Below are positions 47,950 to 58,787 of a DNA stretch of 64,000 nucleotides, piece by piece (the first letter of the stretch is position 1; each line of letters opens with the position of its first letter). Under the pieces are notes generated by a model, which saw only the letters and a list, made by a program, of their open reading frames with translations, was not told where the DNA came from and searched no databases. The stretch lies in contig OZ038382.1 in NCBI GenBank assembly GCA_964036045.1, positions 129,952,556 through 130,016,555 of the forward strand, in the 5' to 3' direction. The DNA is from Eutreptiella sp. 'Long Island Sound 2002' (lineage: Eukaryota > Euglenozoa > Euglenophyceae > Eutreptiales > Eutreptiaceae). The position numbers were made by a program, and so were the translations under genes.

Positions 47950-50217
47950 TTACCACGGGGCGCCTTCGCGGCCTGTGAGAGTGGTGGCCTGGAGGAGTCG
48001 CTGCCGGCCCCATGGGAGGTCTTCCGGGTCTATTTCCGGGGTATAGGCCTGGGCCGCCATGAGGACTCCGTGTGCCCAGTGGAGGACCCACCATTTGGCG
48101 TCCGCGTTGGGGATGTGAATGGCGGGTTGTTGGGGGGGCGTGTCCAGGGTGTCCCACGATGCGATGGTTAGTTCTATCCTGGAGGGGTGGGGGTGTGGGG
48201 TGGCCCTGCGGCCTAGGAGTTGATCGATGTGGAAGGGGGTGACGGGATCTTTGGGGCCCTGCGGTGGTGGGGGCATCGCTGGGATGGTTGTGGGCACCCA
48301 GTGGTGTTCGTAGGCGGCGAGGGTGTATAGGGCGGCGGTGATGATGTGGTGGTCTTGCCCCTCCAGGACGATGTGGCGCTCCGTGCCGAAGTCCTTTGGT
48401 AGGTGGGCTGCGCGGTGGACGGTGATGTGGGCTAAGGCGCGTTGTTGGGCCTTTTTTCCCCCGTCTGGCGCCTGCGTTCGTTTGTCCCCCGGGATGTGCT
48501 GCTGTTGGTGTTTTGGTGGGGGCGGTCCCAGGGCGAGGGATTCTACTCCGTGGAGGGGGATGGCGTGTTCCCTGGACCTGTTGGGCAGGATGTATATGCC
48601 CGGGTCTCCCGGTACGGTGCCCAGGTACATGTTGCCCGTGATGGTGGGGGCCGGCAGCGGTGGGCGCAGGCGCGAGGTGCATGGGGTGGAGCAGGGCTGG
48701 TCATGGTGCTCACACCGGGGGTGGTCGATGCCGTACGGGGTGACGTGTACGGCGAAGGGTCCGATGGCGTGCTGGCGTTTGTGGGGTTGGATGTTGTGGA
48801 GGCGCGCCACCGCCCGTGTGTGGGAGCGCCCTTCGCTGATCCACACGGCGTCTGCCCGCGACGCCGCTGGGTTCAGGCGGTCCGTGATGATGCCTGTGAT
48901 CGTGCGGTTGCGGGTGGCATCTGACACTCTGGCGGGGGGGGCGCTGATGCGGGGGATGGTGTGGTTTTCGTGGAGGGTGTGGGCCTTGCGCCTCGCATCG
49001 TGTCGGTGCTGGGCCTCCTGGGCGGGGGTGTGCATACCTGTGTGTTTGGGCGCCTTGTTGGGGCGGTCTGCTGTATGGAAGGGGCTGGACCAGGAGGGGG
49101 TGTGGTGGAGGGCGGCCTGTGGGAGGTCCCCCCGTGTTGCCCATCTGTACAGGGTGGTCGCGGCGGCCCCTTCCGCCTGTATGGTGTATCGCCTGTCATG
49201 TGGGCGACGGGTGACGAGGACGTTGGGGGCCGTCAGCTCATACACCTGTGTGGTGTGGGGGAGGTGGCGGGTGACGGTGATCTTGGCGACGTCGTTCTTG
49301 CGGGTGGTGGTGTGGGGGATGATGTAGTGGGTCGCCCATTCGTCCTGGGGGGTGTGTTCCGTCGCGTCCAGCTTGAGTCGGGGGTGGAGCGGCTTCGGTG
49401 TTGGGGGCTTTTCTTGGGCCTTTGCGTGGGGCGCCACTTTGGTTTTGACCAGGTATTGTGGGCCCCAGGTTTCCGGGGCCCCTACCTGTGTGGCTGCCGC
49501 TGCTGCGGCTTGGAGGAGGGCGGTTGTGTTGGTGTCTAGAGGGGGGGGCCCTGGTTGGGGGGTGAGAGTGTCGTGGTCTTTGTATGCCCACCAAATGGTG
49601 TAGCCTCGTTCAGTGTTGCAGTGCAGGGTCTGCGTTTGGGCTTGCTGGATGGATAGGGCGGTCTTGATGTCCTCTGCTGCTTGTTGGTTTATGGGTGTGG
49701 TGTACGCCCAGAATCCCGGGGTGTGTATGCCGTGTGGTGCTTGGCCTACTCCTCGTACCGGGTGTAGGGTGTGGTGGGTGCGTGTGAGCCCTAGGTGTTC
49801 TTGCAGGAGGTCCCCCCGGATGTACTCCCACCGTTGCTGCCAGGTGTGTGTGTGGTCATTGGGGGTGGGGTAGGTGATGACGATGGCTTCCCATGGGGTG
49901 GGGCCTGGATGTACCGCCATAGGTGCCGACGATGCTTGCGGGGGTATATGGACGGCGTGGGCGGGGGCTGCTGTTACGGGGTCTCCCTCCGTTGGTGTGA
50001 TTGTGGCATCCCCTTGGACGGTGAGGAAGAGGTGGTGGCGGCCTGTCGGCAGTGCCCAGGTGGTGGTGGGCTCGGTGATCGAGTGGAGGCGGATGGCCTG
50101 GAGCCCCGGTGTGATTTTGTCCCATTGGAATGTGCCGTTGTGGACCGCCCATTCCCGTGGCAGGTCTCGAAACCCGTTGCGGTCCGGGGTGGTGCGGTGC
50201 TGTGGGGGGAGCTCCAT
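47950..50217 (-). CDS. LINE-1 upstream ORF, 755 aa, possible cupin-like N-terminus
   Basis: Intact 755-codon frame starting MELPPQHRTTPDRNGFRDLP. Residues about 55-125 (TGRHHLFLTVQGDATITPTE, HAVHIPPQASSAPMAVHPG) have the spacing of a small beta-barrel of cupin type, though metal-ligand histidines are not clearly conserved. Further on, VSDATRNRTITGIITDRLNP and VWISEGRSHTRAVARLHNI look folded, and CEHHDQPCSTPCTSRLRP is a Cys/His cluster that could bind zinc. It ends with DAKWWVLHWAHGVLMAAQAY. In position it corresponds to the ORF1 of other LINEs, an RNA-binding chaperone, but it resembles none that I know. Confidence 0.6.
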   Translation of the reverse strand: MELPPQHRTTPDRNGFRDLPREWAVHNGTFQWDKITPGLQAIRLHSITEPTTTWALPTGRHHLFLTVQGDATITPTEGDPVTAAPAHAVHIPPQASSAPMAVHPGPTPWEAIVITYPTPNDHTHTWQQRWEYIRGDLLQEHLGLTRTHHTLHPVRGVGQAPHGIHTPGFWAYTTPINQQAAEDIKTALSIQQAQTQTLHCNTERGYTIWWAYKDHDTLTPQPGPPPLDTNTTALLQAAAAAATQVGAPETWGPQYLVKTKVAPHAKAQEKPPTPKPLHPRLKLDATEHTPQDEWATHYIIPHTTTRKNDVAKITVTRHLPHTTQVYELTAPNVLVTRRPHDRRYTIQAEGAAATTLYRWATRGDLPQAALHHTPSWSSPFHTADRPNKAPKHTGMHTPAQEAQHRHDARRKAHTLHENHTIPRISAPPARVSDATRNRTITGIITDRLNPAASRADAVWISEGRSHTRAVARLHNIQPHKRQHAIGPFAVHVTPYGIDHPRCEHHDQPCSTPCTSRLRPPLPAPTITGNMYLGTVPGDPGIYILPNRSREHAIPLHGVESLALGPPPPKHQQQHIPGDKRTQAPDGGKKAQQRALAHITVHRAAHLPKDFGTERHIVLEGQDHHIITAALYTLAAYEHHWVPTTIPAMPPPPQGPKDPVTPFHIDQLLGRRATPHPHPSRIELTIASWDTLDTPPQQPAIHIPNADAKWWVLHWAHGVLMAAQAYTPEIDPEDLPWGRQRLLQATTLTGREGAPW

Positions 50218-50930
50218 TATGGTGATGGGGTGGGTGAGGGGCTCTGTGCGGGGTTTTTTTTTTGTGGGGTTGGTGGGGATGGTGCCTGGGGCATCTCTTT
50301 GTCCGGTTGTTGTGGGGCATTCGCCTCCTGCAGTTCTGCGCTGATGGTGGCGAAGACATCTGGGAGGGTGGGGGAGGCGGGGGGGTGGGGTGCCGGATCG
50401 CTCCAGGTGATGTGGTACTCCTCCAGGTTCTCGGGGCTTTGCTGTACGGTGATGGCGGCGGTGGCGTTGTCTTCAGGTGTCCATCGGTGTGGATTGTGGT
50501 CGAGGGGGTGGTGGGTGATGGTGTGGCGATGTTTCCAGCTGAGGAAAGCTAGGAGGGCGTGGAGGCCGTGCCTAGTGTCCCCGGGCGGGGGGGGGTAGGT
50601 TTTGGCTGCTGCTTCCAGGAAGGCGTCCTTGGTGCCTTTCGAGGTGTCTTCCCAGAGAAGGTCTTCCTCCGTGCCCCACTCGTTGTCGTTCCTTTTCTCC
50701 TGCTTCCACCCCTGGAGGGTCGCGTGGTCTTCAGGGAGGTCTCGTTGGATGGACTGGTAGTACTGCTCGGCGTCCTTGGGGGCTAGGGTGCTGGCCAGTG
50801 TGGCGTAGATGTCCTTTTGGGGGGGGGGGGGCGGTGGGGGCGTGGCGGCGAGGTCGGGGTCGGGTCCCTCTCGCTGGTGTTCCGCGTTCTGGTCTGCGGT
50901 GGACGCGGGAGATATGGAGCGTGGTGGCAT
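50217..50930 (-). CDS. LINE-1 5' small ORF, 237 aa
   Basis: Starts MPPRSISPASTADQNAEHQR and ends SPTPSP. The stop overlaps the next ORF's first bases, suggesting coupled or polyprotein expression. The central part is plausible as folded helix (LASTLAPKDAEQYYQSIQRD; KDAFLEAAAKTYPPPPG; LLAFLSWKHRHTITHH), with proline-rich tails. Function unknown. Upstream (50,931-51,250) only P/T-rich low-complexity frames are seen. Confidence 0.5.
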   Translation of the reverse strand: MPPRSISPASTADQNAEHQREGPDPDLAATPPPPPPPQKDIYATLASTLAPKDAEQYYQSIQRDLPEDHATLQGWKQEKRNDNEWGTEEDLLWEDTSKGTKDAFLEAAAKTYPPPPGDTRHGLHALLAFLSWKHRHTITHHPLDHNPHRWTPEDNATAAITVQQSPENLEEYHITWSDPAPHPPASPTLPDVFATISAELQEANAPQQPDKEMPQAPSPPTPQKKNPAQSPSPTPSP

Positions 50931-51255
50931 GGGGTGGTCGGGCTCCTGCGGTTCCGTGGGTTGCTGGTTGGCTTGTAGGCGCGGGGCCGTGGCTGCCAGT
51001 AGGTGTCGGATGGCCGGGAGGACGTTGTAGTCGTCGTCCTAGCAGTGGGCTGCAGCGCACGTCCTGTCAGGGGAAGCGGGGGGGCGTGTTGTGGAGCGGT
51101 GTACAAGAGGGTGGGCGACACGTGCGGGTGGTGGCGTGCTCGCTCTGCTGTTCCGTTCCCCGCGAACCCTGACCCTTGGGGGGTGGTGGTGATGTTGGTG
51201 GTGTGGGTGCCGGAGTGGATGATTGTGCTGCTGGCGGTGCCGTTGACGAGGGTGG

Positions 51256-52055
51256 TATAGTAAGAAAAAGTGCTTTTCCATTGCTTTGAGGCATACCTTA
51301 GTTGTATTAGGGATGCACTGAGCATCCATGCATTTTTATCTTAGTATTGGTCCAACCAAAAATGGTGATAACACATTTTGGCCTCTGGAACCAAACACCC
51401 AATCAGGATATGGAGTGGACCCCTTAATCCCCTTTCAATGTGAAGTAAAACATCTTTTCCTGAGTTGACTGAGCACTGACATACCTAAAGTAGAGCCTAT
51501 GAATTTATCTATGTTTTTCCATGAATTCTTAGCTATCCTAGTGGTATGCACCCTAGGGGGCTGGGCACCTCTTCTTGAGAGGTCCTGGGTTCAATTCCTG
51601 GTCAGCCTAGCTAAGTAGGAAGATCCCATGTGACATGGCAGTGACCTCATCGCCACATACCATGCCACCTCAGCACATATGGGACCCAAAACAAAGAGTG
51701 CACATCTCCTAAGATGGCACTATGGAGAGAGAGTGATCCTGAGGCAGTTTTCTAACTCTTTTCCCAAAGGATTTCAGCTATCTTTGTGAATATGCATTCA
51801 TTTGTGACCTGAGTTGCAGTTTCTGTGAATATCCAATCATCTTTCACTGTCTACACTGCAGCCCTTCATGCTTTGATCCTGAATTACCTTCTCCTTGCAT
51901 ACTATTGGCTTGGGCTATCCTGGATTGACTTGGCTTTACTGTATTTCAACAAACAAAAGCTTTTCATCATCCAAAACAAGCAGCAGGACACCCTACAGCA
52001 ACAACAAGCAGCAGGAGAAGCAAAAACACAGTGCTGAAAACACTATAAACTTTTC
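51256..52055 (+). repeat. Probable 5' LTR of Gypsy-2
   Basis: Between the LINE-1 edge and a primer binding site lies about 0.8 kb of AT-rich, non-coding DNA, the right place for a 5' LTR. A TG start at about 51,271 is possible. No second LTR copy lies in the window, so the edges are estimates. It contains a tRNA-like module (51,528-51,615). Confidence 0.5.
51528..51615 (+). repeat. tRNA-like module within the Gypsy-2 5' region
   Basis: A-box TATCCTAGTGG (51,534-51,544) and B-box GGTTCAATTCC (51,588-51,598) are at tRNA-like spacing. CTTAGCTA at the start pairs with TAGCTAAG at the end as an acceptor-stem-like arm. A stem with CTTCTTGAG-like anticodon-arm sequence lies between. It could be a tRNA gene relic or SINE; the same A-box occurs at 4,013. 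Confidence 0.5.
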
Positions 52056-52067
52056 TGGTAGCAGAAG
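52056..52067 (+). promoter_or_regulatory. Gypsy-2 primer binding site
   Basis: TGGTAGCAGAAG resembles the initiator-methionine tRNA complement TGGTATCAGAGC commonly used by plant-type LTR elements (9 of 12 positions). It lies about 100 bp before the Gag ATG. Confidence 0.6.
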
Positions 52068-52154
52068 GCTGCCTGTCTCTGTGCACCGGCAGCGACCCCG
52101 CGCCGTACAACCAGTGCTCCGAGCAGGCAAATATAAGCAGAAGGGCGGATTAAG

Positions 52155-53318
52155 ATGGATCCAGGAAGAGTGGACGCCGACGTGAAGACAGCGCCAGCGC
52201 CTGAGGCACCGGCAAGGCCGGCGCCTGGCGCTGTACCTTCAGCGGAGCCCTTACATGGGCCAGTGGATACGGCGGAGGACTCCCTGGATGGCCTCCAGAC
52301 GGCCTTCGGGGCCCTGTCCGTCGAGGAGGTGGTGGCGCAGCCTGCAAAAAGGAAGGGAGAGAGCGAGAAGGATGCTGGAGACGGAGCAGACGAAGGAGAG
52401 GAGCAAGGGCAAGACCCGACGGATGTCCCTACCTTCGAAGGCGCACCAAGCGCTTCTGGCCTCCATGCATCACCCTCTCCCATAACCATCACACTCCCAG
52501 CCGCCGCAACATCCACTTCCACAACCAACCCGCCTATGGCAGAGGGCACAGGCTTTACTGGCATGCCTCACTACCCCGCCTATGGCATGGGCCCACCTAC
52601 CACTGCGCTCCTTGAGGCAACTACTGCCAGTGAGCCGGTGGCTTCCAGCTCTGCGCCGCGATGGTATGCGACTGACCATCCCCATCCACTCCACGCCACT
52701 GGAACCTACATGGAAGTTCCTGGGTATGCTCCTGGGTATGCACCTGGGTATGCACCCTTGAGTGGGTTGAGGAGAGGACCAGAGTCTCTGGGAGGCAGGA
52801 GTAGAGGGTCGGGAAGATCCTCCAACAGGTCTCTGACGCGGTCGGAGATCAACGAGGTGCTCCGAGGAGCCACTTCGCAAATCGTGAGCGACCTCACGCA
52901 AGAGATCAGGGAGAAACTGGAGCCCCTGATGATCCCGTCCCATGCGTCACCTACGACGGTGGAAATATATCACCCCACCAAGTACAGGCTAACCACCTGG
53001 CGGCAGGGTTGACAAATACCCTTGGGAGCCTGAGGAGCCGACCGATGCCGACTCCTGCAGCAGTGCCGAGAAGTCCATTCGTCCCGAGAACGGCCAAGCC
53101 GCCCTACAGCCACGTGACGAACTTGACGAGGGCCGAGCTGGACCAGCTGGGGCTGACAGCCCTAAGGGCTATGGTGGACGTGGAGCCTTATGGCTCCAGT
53201 GATCTAGGCGGAGACCCCTCCGACAACGAGCCGCCGTCGATGGATTCTTCTTTGCCATCGGATGACGAAGACCCTGAGGACCCCGAGGACCCCAAGGGTA
53301 AGAAGAAGAAGAAGAAAA
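52155..53318 (+). pseudogene. Gypsy-2 Gag, N-terminal half (split by LINE-2)
   Basis: The first frame from ATG 52,155 (MDPGRVDADVKTAPAPEAP) runs to a stop at 53,012; after a one-base shift near 53,000 the frame continues (TRAELDQLGLTALRAMVDVE) to an acidic block and a lysine run (DPEDPEDPKGKKKKK) at 53,318. A triplicated PGYAP motif lies near 52,725-52,760. The segment is disordered apart from a predicted helix (EINEVLRGATSQIVSDLTQE). The lysine run is cut by LINE-2 and resumes at 61,387. Confidence 0.75.
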
Positions 53319-53331
53319 AGAACGTGCGCGC

Positions 53332-56063
53332 GTGCGACAACAGGCGCAAGACTTACTGAGGCACAGACGAGTGAATCTTGTCTCTAAACTCTTTCCTTTT
53401 GACGTAAAACTACCTGAAACATCGCTTTCAGAACTTTGCGGTATCTTCAGTGTATTACTCGACACCTACGACGACACTTTATTTTTGTTACCTACTACCG
53501 CGAAATCAATGCCTTCCAAGGAACCAAAATCTCGCACTCCGTCCTCCGCCACCTCACGGTCAAGCAGTGGTATCCAAAAAAATGCCTTTGGCAGTCACGG
53601 CAAATTCCCAAGTGCCCGTAACACCATTCTCTCCCTACTCGATCCTGAGCGTGTGTCTGCCACCACGGCCGTTGACTCTCTATCCGTCGGTTCCCTTGCC
53701 TCCAACTCTTCCTCCATTCCGCTTCCGTTCCCACCCATGGAACCCATTTCCCATGTTGGTTATCAAAAAAATGACGACAACCAAAAAAAAGATGAAGTGC
53801 CTAAAGAAAGTGATGGCTTACAAAAAAATACGACGTCCTCAAAAAAAATGATGACTCAATCTTCGCAACCCCCGCTCCGCGCACGCCTAGTGATGCTCAA
53901 AAAAAAGTCTGGGAAAATAATGAAATAAATGAAGGTGACTCACTTAACCAAAGTTCGGCTAGTGACACCGCGTCGTCCCGTCCAACCGATATGCTATCCT
54001 TACATGATTCTTTAGTCCACGATGGCCCGGGCGTTTCACCCGTTGAAGCCGGCCTCGAAGACTCTACTTCGAATGCAAGTGCAAGGGACCTTGATGATCC
54101 AAGGCATGCCTTCACGTCTCCTTCCCCGAACCACACTCCTCCCAAGCCTTCAAACATGAATAGTGACAAAGGCCCCAATGAAGCATTGAGTGACGTAGTT
54201 ATGTCTCCCAATCCCGAGTCCACCGTGCCTCAAGCAAAACACCTCGAACACAATCCCATAAAAGCCTTAGCGCAACGCTCCTTCCGCCCCCAAGGTGCCT
54301 TGCCAACGGGTTTCCCGGAACCCCGGGACCTTACAAAAGATGTTCAAGGTGGGAAAATTCCCGTCAAAGGCCAAAACCGTTTTTCAAAAATTGACATCCT
54401 CTCCTCGACTCCTACCGTCTATCACGACACCTCACCCCTCCCTCCCCCGGATCTCCTCGCCGCATTGGTCCCCACCCCACAAATACTCCTTTTCGGTGAT
54501 GGCCTCCCATACCGCGGATTTCTTCGGAGTTTTTCAATAGCCGACATGGCTAATTTTGAATGGCAAAAACTCATTGGTCTTGTTTCTTTTGCCATCCTCC
54601 CCACCTTCTCCCCTTTTCAAGACGAACCGCCATTTTTTTCCCACCGCACCATCGTTAAGCAAATTGTTTCAATGCTTCGAGCCGCAAAAAAACAGGACAA
54701 GCCAACCACTTTTTGGCTCGCCTACCAAGCCCGCACAAACGTTGCGGATGTTGAACTCGCTGCCGTCCTAGATAGGAGGATAGACCTTGTACCCTCCCTG
54801 AGTTTTCTTTGGCTTTCAGTCGTTTGCCAAGTGGTACACATGGGCGTGCGATCCCCCGACACTTACAATGTCTCCACCGCACCAAGCCCCTTGGACCAAC
54901 CCCTTGTCATATTACAACTCACTTCATTCCCCCTACCCAAAAACCACATTCCGCAAACCATCGGGTATTTCCCTCGAAATGTAGACTCCGCTGAACCGGT
55001 CCCCTCCCACGTGCACACACCCCAGTCCACTCTTTTCCAAATTCGTGTGGATGTCCCAATAGACATCACACGTGAGGTTGACGGTGTCGAGGTCAAGTGG
55101 CACATTTCTGGGTCGTTGCCACTAATGTTGATGCTAAATGGCCTCAACCCCGATGAGACATCCACTGTTTTGAAAGAACTCACGATCCCCCGCATCACCA
55201 AAACGTTTTGGCCGGTAATTGTGAACTCCGCCCCCGAAGGATATAAAATTTTCGATTTTTTTGTCCCCTTCGATGTTTTGGGGAACTTTTATGATGAACA
55301 ACCGGCGTTGATGGACATGGGGGTGTCCATCGGGCTCCTTGACAAGTCAGTCAAGGAGTCCTCCCTTGTCATCACCAATCAACCCCGCTTTCAAAAGGGA
55401 GGACCTCGCCGCCGCAAGCTCCCCGCCGACGAAGTGCGCACGGCAATTGAAAAGAACCCCGCCCTCTACCGAAAATTTGCGTTTCTTGTGCTGCTGAATC
55501 GCTATGACGTGTTGGGCATGGTCCATGACCCAATGCTGATTCAGCCGGCAGTACAAGAAATTGAAAACCTCGGCGAGATGATTTGTGTCTCGGCCCACAC
55601 AAACAACCGAGTGTTTGCGAAAGATTTTTCCCGTGAAGTCAATCCACCCTACTCCATCGTGAGGTTCCCCCCCACCATCGACATACGAGATGTCGTGAAA
55701 TCCGCCGCCACCTTTGGACCGGTTGACGGCCACCAAATTTTTCAGCAGTCAGGCCTGGTAATGATCAAATACCAAGCCCACCAGTCGGCCCTCACGTCCT
55801 ACGGAGCCACCCTCCCAGGCCCGGTGTACTTCACTTCCGGGAGCTCCGAAAAGGATGTACAAATGTCCATCACCGACAGGTTGGAGCAAGTGCACCTAGC
55901 CTCGCTCCCCAGCCCCAGACTCAATGAAGCAAACCTGGCGGCCGTCTCAGACCCGTTTGGTGCACTCTCCATCCCTGATATTCACTCCACCACCCCTCCA
56001 TCCCCTCATCCCTCTGTCCCCCCTTCTGAGTCCACCACCTCTTCATTTCTCCCTCAGCCATGA
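53332..56063 (+). pseudogene. LINE-2 ORF1, frameshifted at an A-run
   Basis: First part 53,332-53,928 (MRQQAQDLLRHRRVNLVSKL). After a shift near 53,890-53,915 the second part, continuous with MLSLHDSLVHDGP at 53,991, runs to 56,063. The first part is polar and carries repeated QKN/KKD stretches encoded by A7-A8 runs. The second has a large folded-looking region (LLFGDGLPYRGFLRSFSIAD, MLRAAKKQDKPTTFWLAYQA, ALYRKFAFLVLLNRYDVLGM) and a C-terminal VDGHQIFQQSGLVMIKYQ segment. In LINEs, ORF1 binds the element RNA. I do not recognise a standard RRM or zinc-knuckle arrangement. Confidence 0.7.
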
Positions 56064-56860
56064 ATGGGACACGCTCACTACGTGCCTCTGGAGCTACGGC
56101 CCGACGGGTGCTGCAAATACCCAGCAGACGCCAACGCCAACAGACGGACACGTGAGCAATACCTCAGGTTTACGCCATGACACACCCTGCAAAATTTTGC
56201 GGAGCGACCTCATGTGTTTCCTCAGGCACCGAGATACACCACCCACCCCCACGGCATTCACTGCCCCCACACTACGCAATCTCCTCTCCTCCCACTCCTA
56301 CTCAATGCATGCATTTCACAATTGGTCTGCGATTTGCGTTGGTACCCATCGTTTAGTCAATGCCCTGCGAGCCGCAGCATGGTACGCAACGCTCCAACTC
56401 GTGCTCCGCCTCCTTTACATCCCGCACGTTCTCAGAACTGCACCCATAAGCCATGACACCAGGGTATCCCCTTTGTGCGGCTCACCACGTAGTGCGCCAC
56501 GACATCCACTTGCCCTGCCCCACAGCACGTCCGCACTTCGCACAACCCTGCCACAACCAACCCCCCTGCTGCAGCCACCCTCCATTGTTCCAGGGCCGCC
56601 TTTCGAGACGTGCACCTCACTGCCTTCGCCCACCAACGTAGCCCCATCCCAGGCATGCCCTGTGATTGATACTACCGATAACAACTCCAATGTCACACAA
56701 ACAGTGCATTCTGCAACCCCCCCCCAATCCATACCTGCACCCCGGTCACCTGATAAGACTGCCTCCACGCCTTCATTCCCCCCCCCCCGTCCTCAGCACC
56801 GCCAAATCCACACAATGAACCGCACCCTCCCCTGTTCAGAGCACCACCCACTGGGGATGC
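56064..56860 (+). other. LINE-2 spacer between ORF1 and endonuclease
   Basis: C-rich DNA with one long open frame (55,924-56,880, P/T/S-rich) and protein-like pieces in other frames (for example KYPADANANRRTREQYLRF). It probably encodes the disordered start of ORF2 with frameshifts. No domain seen. Confidence 0.4.
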
Positions 56861-58030
56861 CCTTTCCCACGCGTCCCTGAACGTTGGCGGGCCGGAGATT
56901 ACCCCCAATAGGTTGTGCCATCTTCTGAATGGATTCACCACTGCCCCCCACACAATTAGCATACAAGAATTCAAACCTACCGCTACACACCATGTGAAGG
57001 AGTACGAAAGGGTTGCAATGTTTTGGAAATATCACCTACTATACAGCGCCCCCACTTCGAAAAACGGTGTTGCACTTTTCGTGCACACCTCAATCTCTCC
57101 AATACCCCCGGCGCTCACCGTACACATACCTGGCATACTCATCTCCACACAGCTGCATCTCCACCCTGACCCCTTGATCCCCCCACTGAGGATTGCCTCA
57201 TATTACGGCCCCCATACCATGACAGAAAAACGTCGATGCGAACCAGTCCTCAACTCCCTCCTCCGGGAGGCATGTATCATTCTCGGCGACTACAACTGCA
57301 CCACCCATCACTCTCACGCCACCACTCTCACATCTAATCTCTGGCCCTGGCTCATAGCCAAGGAGCGGTCGGGAGCCCTGAGTGATCTACTCCTACCCTT
57401 CACCACCTCCACCCCATATACGCGGGTTAGGCGATATGCTGGTACTAAAAGCTACATTGACCGTGCTTATGGTACCCGTTTGTACCAAGCCTGCTACAGC
57501 CCCTCATCTGCCGAAGTGGTAGATTTTTCTAAAGTGCATGGGTCTTCAGATCATGACCCAATTATCATCCGCTCCATTCCCTGGACCACCCCCCAGATAC
57601 CTGAACCCAGATGTGCACAGTGGAACCGCCGTGACCTGCACAAATTCCGTTCCCTCATGGAACACTCTGTGCATGACCTACAGACCCCCACCAGCTTTCA
57701 CGATGTGGAGTCCACGTACCACACCCTTGTACAGCATATGCTCCACGCAATGCGCACGGTAAACTCTGCCAAGCCAGCCCTCCAGACCAATTCCACAGAT
57801 ATTTCTGACTGGCACCAGGTGGTCAAGCAGCTGACCCGGCAGGCCAAGCGTCGGTCCAAAGTGTTCTACCGACGTATCAAACACACCCTGCTTACTCCTC
57901 CTGCTCCCTCCACCCTCCCCGTACCCTCCCGCAAGATACAGCGCATTCTCCAGCGTAACTCCCCCTGGAGTGCACGTGCATCTGAGCTCATCACCCCCCA
58001 GCCCTTACTGTCTGACCCCCCCCCCCCTCT
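56860..58030 (+). CDS. LINE-2 endonuclease (EEP) domain of ORF2
   Basis: The frame is open before the first ATG at 56,913 (LNVGGPEITPNRL). Catalytic motifs of the apurinic-type endonuclease: TISIQEFKP, LRIASYYGPHT, CIILGDYNCTTHH, KSYIDRAYG and HGSSDHDPIIIRS (the SDH box is intact). It nicks the target to prime reverse transcription; the A-rich target here agrees with that. The frame is lost at a C-run near 58,016-58,027, where RT continues in another frame. Confidence 0.88.
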
Positions 58031-58787
58031 GTGGAGGAACTCCGCATTCTGGCGAAGTCCTCCCGGAAAAAGTCCCCTGGACCCGATGGCGTGCCCCCCT
58101 ATTTGATTGCTGTCCTCCCAGATGCTGCCTTCTCCATAGTACATCAGTGCCTCACACTGTGTTATGATGTTGGAGACATCCCCCACAGCTGGCTTGTATC
58201 AGAGACCCTGTGCATATTTAAAGGTAAAGGTTCCTGGAGGGATCCTGATAGGTGGCGACCCATTGCCATGAGCAATTCGGTGTACCGGCTGCTCATGCGA
58301 TGGATCTATAAAAAACTGTATCCCCTCCTCCCTCCACAACTTCACCCGCGCCAGTTTGGTGGGCGACGAGGCGTCTCAACTGCCCATGCCACACAAACCT
58401 TTTTTGATGACATTGACAATGGCACCAGTTGGGAATCCATCTTTACCTTTGACATGTATCATGCCTTCGACAGTCCACCAAAAATACTCATCAGGGATGT
58501 ACTCCAACGCATGGGGACCCCCACCAAGTTACTGCTTTTAATTTCCACGGTACTTGAGCACGGGTCCACATACATCAGGGGTACACCGGAACCACGGCGT
58601 GAAACAGGGGTGCCCCATTTCCTGCTTCCTTTTTGTCATTGTTTTCGAAATTCCTCTACGCTATATACACTCCCACAATATACTTTTCTCCGCCTATGTC
58701 GACGACATCTCCACCCCCGTTGCACATACGGATGGTCCCAGAGTCGCCTCCATTGTCCAAACTGGCCTCAACCTGATCGGGTGCTAA
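58031..58787 (+). pseudogene. LINE-2 reverse transcriptase
   Basis: RT motifs in order: KKSPGPDGVPPYLIAVL, FKGKGSWRDPDRWRPIAM, RQFGGRRGVSTAHA, the first catalytic aspartate in FTFDMYHAFDSPP, then after a one-base shift near 58,575-58,600 HGVKQGCPISCFLFVIVF and the catalytic FSAYVDDIS. An in-frame TAA at 58,785-58,787 precedes LNVRKSE, a conserved RT segment, so it is a mutation inside the protein and not its end. Confidence 0.87.

Larger units (their letters stand above)
39332..51255 (-). mobile_element. LINE-1, 5' block: endonuclease, RT and RNase H
   Basis: A minus-strand non-LTR retrotransposon. From 5' (51.25 kb) to 3': two low-complexity ORFs, a 755-codon ORF, a proline-rich linker, an apurinic-type endonuclease, RT, RNase H, a zinc-binding tail and a possible cysteine-protease remnant. 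Together with the blocks at 29.37-32.52 and 8.71-10.18 kb it would exceed 16 kb, very large for a LINE. The right edge is set where C/A bias ends (about 51,255), next to Gypsy-2. Stops and frameshifts show that it is no longer active. Confidence 0.75.

Noticed and set aside
51528-51615. Functional tRNA gene
   Set aside because: A- and B-boxes are present, but the D-arm and anticodon loop do not give a clean cloverleaf, and the location inside a repeat suggests a SINE or relic.
17208-58787. TAA as a sense codon (tyrosine) in this genome
   Set aside because: In-frame TAA replaces an expected tyrosine twice in Gypsy-1, and single TAAs interrupt LINE-1, LINE-2 and hAT. But the intact genes A and B of Element P end at TAA with no sensible extension, TAG and frameshifts also break these elements, and TAC/TAT to TAA is a one-step mutation. 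Ordinary decay explains it.
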